In this document: in pieces, positions 32,235 through 36,250 of the stretch
Position numbering within the stretch: the stretch's first letter is position 1
Layout of the letters: every line of letters starts with the position of its first letter
DNA from: JANPBY01 sp963805505
Lineage (GTDB): Bacteria; Actinomycetota; Actinomycetes; DATJPE01
Length of the DNA stretch: 36,250 nt
Direction: 5' to 3'
NCBI GenBank assembly: GCA_963805505.1
Contig: CAWDUP010000005.1
Span: 1 to 36,250 of the forward strand
Notes under the pieces: model-generated
What the model was told of the DNA's origin: nothing
The model's database searches: none
The model's input: the letters and a program-made list of their open reading frames with translations, nothing else
Program-made: the position numbers and the translations under genes

Positions 32235-33576
32235 ATGAGTCGTCGCGGTCGACTGGTCCCATACGCGGCTGTGGCCGCTGCGTGCCTGGCCTCGCTAGCA
32301 ATGGCCCCGGTAGCGGCTTCGGCGCTTGGTTCTCAGAGTGACGTCGGGTCAGACCCTCTGGACGGCGGCTCGCACCCTCTGTATGACGATGGCGGTCATG
32401 GCGTGGAGGTAGTACGAGTATCGGGTGAGACGGGTGCCCAATTGGTGCTTGAGCATGACATGCTGGCCGATGATGCCCGTACCGTGGCGAAGCAGACCGG
32501 CCAGGCTGAATCAGCGGCAATGGCACTGCTGGTCGATGAAGACATACTGGACCCCTACCTCGCCAGTTTGCCGGAGGACTTTCCCGAGGCGTACGCAGGT
32601 AGTTGGACTGACGACCGGGGTGTGCATGTCCGTTTCAACGGCGCCATCCCGACAGCGGCAAGAGCACGTATACCTACTTCGCTCCAAGTCCTGACCGTCG
32701 ATCTTATCCCGGACAACGGGTTCAACCTTCGTGAGGCTTATGATCTTCAAGATCAGGTCGTGGACAAGCTTGAGGATGCAAAGGCGGTGGACTATTCCGT
32801 TGTCTACGATCACCCCACCGCCAGCATTGAAGTTGTGCTGGGTGGCGGAGCTAAGGCACCGTCGGCACTTGCCAAGCTGAGTACTCAGTCCGGCCTGCCG
32901 ATTCCAATCAATGTCGAGTCATTCAGTGCATCTACCACTGTCGACTTCCAGATTCGTGGTGGTGCCAAGGAGAAGATCCAACGCGTGTCTCTGCCTCAGT
33001 AGCACTTCAGCGTTCGCTATCAATCGCTTCATCACGGGAACACTACCGACCTCGGTATCGAGCATGACGACAGCAGCACACTGCCGCATCATCGATCCAG
33101 GGTTCTGGATTGCCGCGAATCCTGGCAGCAATTGGTTCTACATGACGCGGGATTTCTATGGCTTTGGGATCGGTAATGGTGATGCCGAGGTATACCACAC
33201 GAGCACTGGCGAATCTGCAGCATTCTATTACGACACCTCCTCGTAGCGGAATGTGACCGGGCAGTTGAATATCATCACAGGCAAGACGATCTGTCACTTT
33301 GGCTGGGGCTCAAACTCCAAATCATGCAGCGAGGTAGAGAACACCAACGGCGCCTTCTCCAGCTCCGGTCTTTCCTTTAAGCACATGATCTTCATGGCGA
33401 ATACGACGGCCACAGATGGGGATTCGGGTGGGCCGTGGTTCTCCGGCGGCAAGGCGGTTGGTATCCATAGTGGCCGCGTATCGCTGCCGAACGGCAACAC
33501 CAGGCTATTTTTCACGCCGATTAGCCAAATCTCTTCGACAACGGGAGTCGGGATCGCGCTGAAGGTCGCAAACTAG
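32235..33576 (+). pseudogene. Secreted chymotrypsin-like serine protease, frameshifted and interrupted
   Basis: An ORF from ATG 32235 (leader GAAGGGGG) encodes 255 residues: a signal peptide (SRRGRLVPYAAVAAACLASL, cleavage near ASALG) and a propeptide like those of alpha-lytic or streptogrisin proteases. It stops at 33000-33002. The catalytic part continues one base over: MTTAAHC gives the His (codon 33079), GNGDAEVYH the Asp (33181), and GDSGGPWFSGGKAVGIHSG the Ser (33424). A TAG at 33244-33246 interrupts this frame in mid-domain. So two lesions separate the propeptide, His/Asp half and Ser half. Many codons end in A or T here, unlike the flanks, which suggests recent acquisition from lower-GC DNA. 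The function, extracellular proteolysis, is lost unless the sequence has errors. Confidence 0.82.
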
Positions 33577-34086
33577 TTAGCCCAGGCCAGTGACGCGGCC
33601 GCTCTCGCACCCGACAATCTGGATTCCCGTCCAAGGTCGACGAGCCTGGGGACGGCGCCGACCATCTAGCCACAATACCGTTAATTTGGGCTTGCAACTG
33701 TGGAGTTTGCGGTATGCCTCGTACTGGGTGGACGAAGCCGGTCTCGGACCAGGTGGACTGTTCGTGTGGCGTGATCGCAGGTCTGCACGGTCCAGGGGCG
33801 TGGGGGTGTGCTCCGGCGTTGGTTTCGCCGGTTCTCCGGTCCTCGTTGTCCGGGGCTTGCGCCGCACTTTGGGTCTGGGCGCCCGGTCGTCACCGAGAGT
33901 GACCAGTCGCACGTCAACAGGATCCCCTTTCGACCGTTCCTCGGAAGTTCGGAAGTCGGTCTCTCACGGGCCTCTCACAATCGGGCCACAAAAGCCCGGT
34001 TCTGAACAACATCGCCAAAGTCCGATTGTGACCCTGACCTGCGCAGACATCACCAATCAATACGATCAAAAACGCCTCTCGACGCC
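33577..34086. other. Right end of the element without a gene
   Basis: About 510 bp between the protease remnant and attR. Open frames exist but none has homology or consistent codon bias. It includes copy B of the right-end repeat (33886-33995) with the probable arm sites. Confidence 0.5.
33886..33995. repeat. Right-end segment (copy B)
   Basis: About 110 bp matching copy A at 31824-31926, with an extra short duplication that makes CGGAAGTTCGGAAGTCGG. TCTCAC motifs lie at 33962 and 33973, the second a full TCTCACAATC. It lies about 90 bp before attR. Confidence 0.8.
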
Positions 34087-34130
34087 CTGAAAATCGGAAG
34101 GTCGGCGGTTCGACCCCGCCCCTGGCCACC
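34087..34130 (+). repeat. attR: 44-bp direct repeat of the tRNA-Phe 3' end
   Basis: Perfect copy of 23367-23410. It lacks the 5' half of the tRNA, so it is not a tRNA gene. It marks the right end of the element. Confidence 0.95.
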
Positions 34131-34372
34131 TCAAACCCGCAGGGCACTACCTGGTGAACGAGGCTGGTGTTCGAGGGTCGGGATAGCTAGAGGTGCCGAC
34201 CATGACTCGCACCGTGTCACCGCCTGCCGGTCTTCGACGGGAGCGCCGTCCGGAGACCACTCCACCTCAAGGAGCCAACCGAGTACCGCCCGCAGCGCTC
34301 CCGCACGCCAGACTCGATGAGGCAGGACTGCGACTGCGCACCCGGAGCCGACGTTCACGCAGCGACGCCCCG
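34131..34372. other. No gene recognised between attR and the fusion gene
   Basis: A 242-bp gap downstream of the minus-strand fusion gene. I see no coding region or strong terminator in it. Confidence 0.4.
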
Positions 34373-36073
34373 CTACGACCGCACGGCCGGCCGGCCACGG
34401 GCTCTCCACCCGTGAGCGTCGAACACCTGGTGCACGAGCTGCACCGCGACCGAACCCTCTCCTACCGCGGAAGCGACCCGCTTGGCCGATCCGTGCCTGA
34501 CATCGCCTGCCGCGAGGACCCCCGGCATGCTGGTCTCGAGCAGCAGACGAGGACGCTGCAGCGACCAGGTCACAGCCGCTCCGACGTCGGCTCCGGTCAG
34601 CACGAAGCCCTTGTCATCTCGAAGTACGCCAGCGGGCAGCCAGTCGGTGCGGGGACTCGCCCCGATCATGATGAACAGACCTGCCGCCTCGACGAGCTCC
34701 TCCGCACCGGTGTCCCGTTCACGCAGGACCAAATGCTCCAGCCAGTTCTCCCCACCGCCGCCGACGACCTCGGTGCCCAGTCGTACGTGGATGTTGGAAG
34801 TGCTCTCGACCGCGTGGACCAGATAGTGCGACATCCCTGCGGAGAGCGAGGCAGCCCGGACCACCAAGCTGACACTGCGCGCATAACGCGCCAGGTGGAG
34901 CGCCGCCTGCCCGGCTGAGTTCGCGCCACCCAGAACAAAGACGTCCTTGCCGACCACGACCGGGGCCTCCGAGACCGGCCCGCCGTAGTGCACCCCCGCG
35001 CCGGTGAGTGCTTCGAGGCTTGCTATGCCGAGCCGCCGATACGCGGCTCCGGTGGCGAGAACCATCGCACGTGCGCAGACCCGACCGAAGTCGGACAGCT
35101 CGACTGAGACGCCACCGTCAGCCTCACTACGCAGACCTGCTGCGTGCTGCATGAACGCGAAGTTCGCCCCGAAGACCCAGGCCTGCTCGTACGCTTGCTG
35201 TGCCAGCCGTCGGCCGCTCACCCCGCGCGGGAAGCCCAGATAGTTGCGGATCAACGAGCTCGAGGTCGACTGCCCTCCGACGCCGCCCTCGTCGATGACC
35301 AACGTGCTGAAACCCTCGGACGCCCCGTAGACGGCGGCGGACAGACCGGCCGGACCGGCGCCAGCGATCACAAGGTCGAAGTCCATCCGGTCTGGCTCCA
35401 CCGACCAACCCGCGGCGCGCGCCAGGTCGGCGTTGCTCGGGTTCTGCAAGACGGTGCCGTCTGGCATCACGACGAGTGGAAGGCCTTCCCGACTACCGAC
35501 GCCCGAGACCACAGCTTGCCCGGCGGTCGAGTCGGCGAGCATGAAGGTGTGAGGGACGGCGCATCGACCGAGCACCTCGCGGAGCTCGTGCGCCCGTCCG
35601 GACCAATCTTCACCCACAACCTTGACGGTGAATGGGAATTGGCGCCTGGTCTCCGCCCAATCGAGCAAGAGTCCGGAGATCGCCTGGTGGAACATCTCAT
35701 CCGGGGGGTCGGCGGGCCTGATGAGGTAGTGGTCGATGTGACCGCGGGACATCGACTGGAAGATGGCCTCCCCGGTCGGCGGGTCCCCCCACCCACCCCA
35801 GGAGATGAGAAGACACCGCTTGGCCTCGGGATGCGACCGGCGCACGCTCTCCAACAGCTCACTCCCCGTGCGGCCCGGAAGCCACTGCCCGGCGAGGACG
35901 AGAGCTACTTCCTCTCCAGCATCCGAGAGCTCCGCCAGCTCGGCCAGCGCCTCAGAAGCTGAGGTCGCGGAGCGGACGCGGTAGTGCCGCGCGTAGCGAT
36001 CCAGCAACTCGTGCTCGACGCTGGCCCGTGCATCCGGGTCGTGGTCGACCACGAGGAGGACAGGCCCGGCCAT
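34373..36073 (-). CDS. Fused receiver / glutaredoxin-like / thioredoxin-reductase-like FAD oxidoreductase
   Basis: A 566-aa three-domain protein. Residues 4-135 are a response-regulator receiver (VLLVVDHDPDARASVEHELL). The phosphoacceptor Asp is replaced: LVLAGQWLPGRTG has Gly62 four residues before the Pro. Residues 146-225 form a glutaredoxin/thioredoxin-like module (FTVKVVGEDWSGRAHELREVL...LPLVVMPDGTVL) without a CxxC. Residues 232-560 are a thioredoxin-reductase-like FAD/NAD domain: DLVIAGAGPAGLSAAVYGASEG, GGVGGQSTSSSLIRNYLGFP, LGGANSAGQAALHLARYA for NAD(P)H, and GVLAAGDVRHGSAKRVASAVGEG. The place of the CxxC reads VHYGGPVSEA, so it cannot do thioredoxin-reductase chemistry. Start ATG 36073 has a -10 (TAAGGT) 8 nt upstream. 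Physiological substrate unknown. Confidence 0.88.
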   Translation of the reverse strand: MAGPVLLVVDHDPDARASVEHELLDRYARHYRVRSATSASEALAELAELSDAGEEVALVLAGQWLPGRTGSELLESVRRSHPEAKRCLLISWGGWGDPPTGEAIFQSMSRGHIDHYLIRPADPPDEMFHQAISGLLLDWAETRRQFPFTVKVVGEDWSGRAHELREVLGRCAVPHTFMLADSTAGQAVVSGVGSREGLPLVVMPDGTVLQNPSNADLARAAGWSVEPDRMDFDLVIAGAGPAGLSAAVYGASEGFSTLVIDEGGVGGQSTSSSLIRNYLGFPRGVSGRRLAQQAYEQAWVFGANFAFMQHAAGLRSEADGGVSVELSDFGRVCARAMVLATGAAYRRLGIASLEALTGAGVHYGGPVSEAPVVVGKDVFVLGGANSAGQAALHLARYARSVSLVVRAASLSAGMSHYLVHAVESTSNIHVRLGTEVVGGGGENWLEHLVLRERDTGAEELVEAAGLFIMIGASPRTDWLPAGVLRDDKGFVLTGADVGAAVTWSLQRPRLLLETSMPGVLAAGDVRHGSAKRVASAVGEGSVAVQLVHQVFDAHGWRARGRPAVRS

Positions 36074-36081
36074 GCCTCCGG

Positions 36082-36087
36082 ACCTTA
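36082..36087 (-). promoter_or_regulatory. -10 box for leaderless fusion-protein mRNA
   Basis: On the minus strand TAAGGT is followed by CCGGAGGC (8 nt) and ATG 36073. The GGAGG is too close to the ATG to act as a normal Shine-Dalgarno, which favours leaderless initiation. Confidence 0.45.
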
Positions 36088-36186
36088 TCGGCGCAGCTGG
36101 ATTCGGCGGAGGCATTTCCGCGGCGAAAACCCGGTGGCACCTGATCACGGAATCTGAGTCGTCACCGGACGAAACCCTCCGCGCGC

Positions 36187-36229
36187 TGAGACCGGAAGTT
36201 CGGCGAATAGGGCCCGCACCTGGCCACCA
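36187..36229 (+). repeat. Decayed third copy of the tRNA-Phe 3' end
   Basis: It begins CTGAGACCGGAAG and ends CCTGGCCACCACCTC. Aligned by hand to the 44-bp att repeat with a one-base gap, about 34 of 43 positions match, with the last ten perfect. The T-arm part is the most changed. It is too decayed to be a tRNA and is in the same orientation as attL and attR. Confidence 0.65.
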
Positions 36230-36250
36230 CCTCAGCAAAAGCAATGCCGG

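Larger units (their letters stand above)
23367..34130. mobile_element. Integrated mobilisable element in tRNA-Phe
   Basis: About 10.7 kb between the attL and attR repeats. Next to the tRNA end are a tyrosine integrase and an excisionase-like gene, then a MobF relaxase gene with two frameshifts, a toxin-antitoxin pair, AbiEi with a toxin remnant, and a protease remnant. No coupling protein, VirB/Tra transfer genes or replication protein was seen, so it would rely on a helper and resembles a mobilisable rather than a self-transmissible element. The broken relaxase suggests it is now stuck. From about 28.7 kb on, the bases are less GC-rich than the chromosome. Confidence 0.9.

Noticed and set aside
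33590..34090. Plus-strand frame of 166 codons before attR
   Set aside because: No homology or codon bias. It runs through the duplicated end segment, whose copy at 31824 is not open in the same way.
34087..34130. A second tRNA-Phe gene
   Set aside because: Only the 3' part is present; the acceptor 5' strand and D arm are missing. It is an attachment repeat.

Overview
The window is high-GC DNA from an actinobacterium. Evidence for this is the G/C-rich third codon positions, many GTG starts, TANNNT -10 boxes placed 6-8 nt before start codons (leaderless transcripts), a HelD-type RNA polymerase helicase, an actinobacterial GlgC/GlgA(GlgM) pair and DUF1684/DUF2505 proteins. A member of the Nocardioidaceae or a related Propionibacteriales family is a reasonable guess; the sequence alone does not settle the genus.

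Bases 1-23411 look like ordinary chromosome. In order they hold: a nitronate monooxygenase (-); tRNA-Lys (-); ornithine aminotransferase rocD (-); divergently, a dimethylglycine/sarcosine-dehydrogenase-like flavoprotein with a GcvT half, translationally coupled to an SLC13-type permease, then an AbgT-family transporter and a helD-type helicase (+); a sigma-factor-like protein fused to a membrane segment and a large extracytoplasmic domain (-); cspA (-); an EamA permease (+); a DUF1684 protein (-); glgC (-) and glgA (+), which diverge from only 22 bp; a DUF2505 protein (+); an SDR/alpha-beta-hydrolase operon (-); a CPBP membrane protease-like protein (+); a PAS-GGDEF-EAL protein (+); a small zincin-like metallopeptidase (-); and a tRNA cluster Glu-Asp-Phe (+).

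Bases 23367-34130 are an integrated element of about 10.7 kb that uses the 3' end of tRNA-Phe as attB. A perfect 44-bp copy of the tRNA 3' end lies at 34087-34130. Next to the tRNA are a tyrosine integrase and an excisionase-like HTH protein. The rest is a MobF relaxase gene broken by two frameshifts, a DUF433-antitoxin/PIN-like-toxin pair, an AbiEi antitoxin beside a fossil AbiEii toxin with a probable operator, a wrecked secreted serine protease of lower GC, and a duplicated right-end segment carrying repeats that resemble integrase arm sites. It looks like an immobilised mobilisable element kept with stability modules.

Bases 34131-36250 hold a response-regulator/glutaredoxin-like/thioredoxin-reductase-like fusion protein on the minus strand. 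A third, decayed copy of the tRNA-Phe 3' end lies at 36187-36229. The stretch between the two repeats may therefore be a second, older tandem island, or the scar of one.
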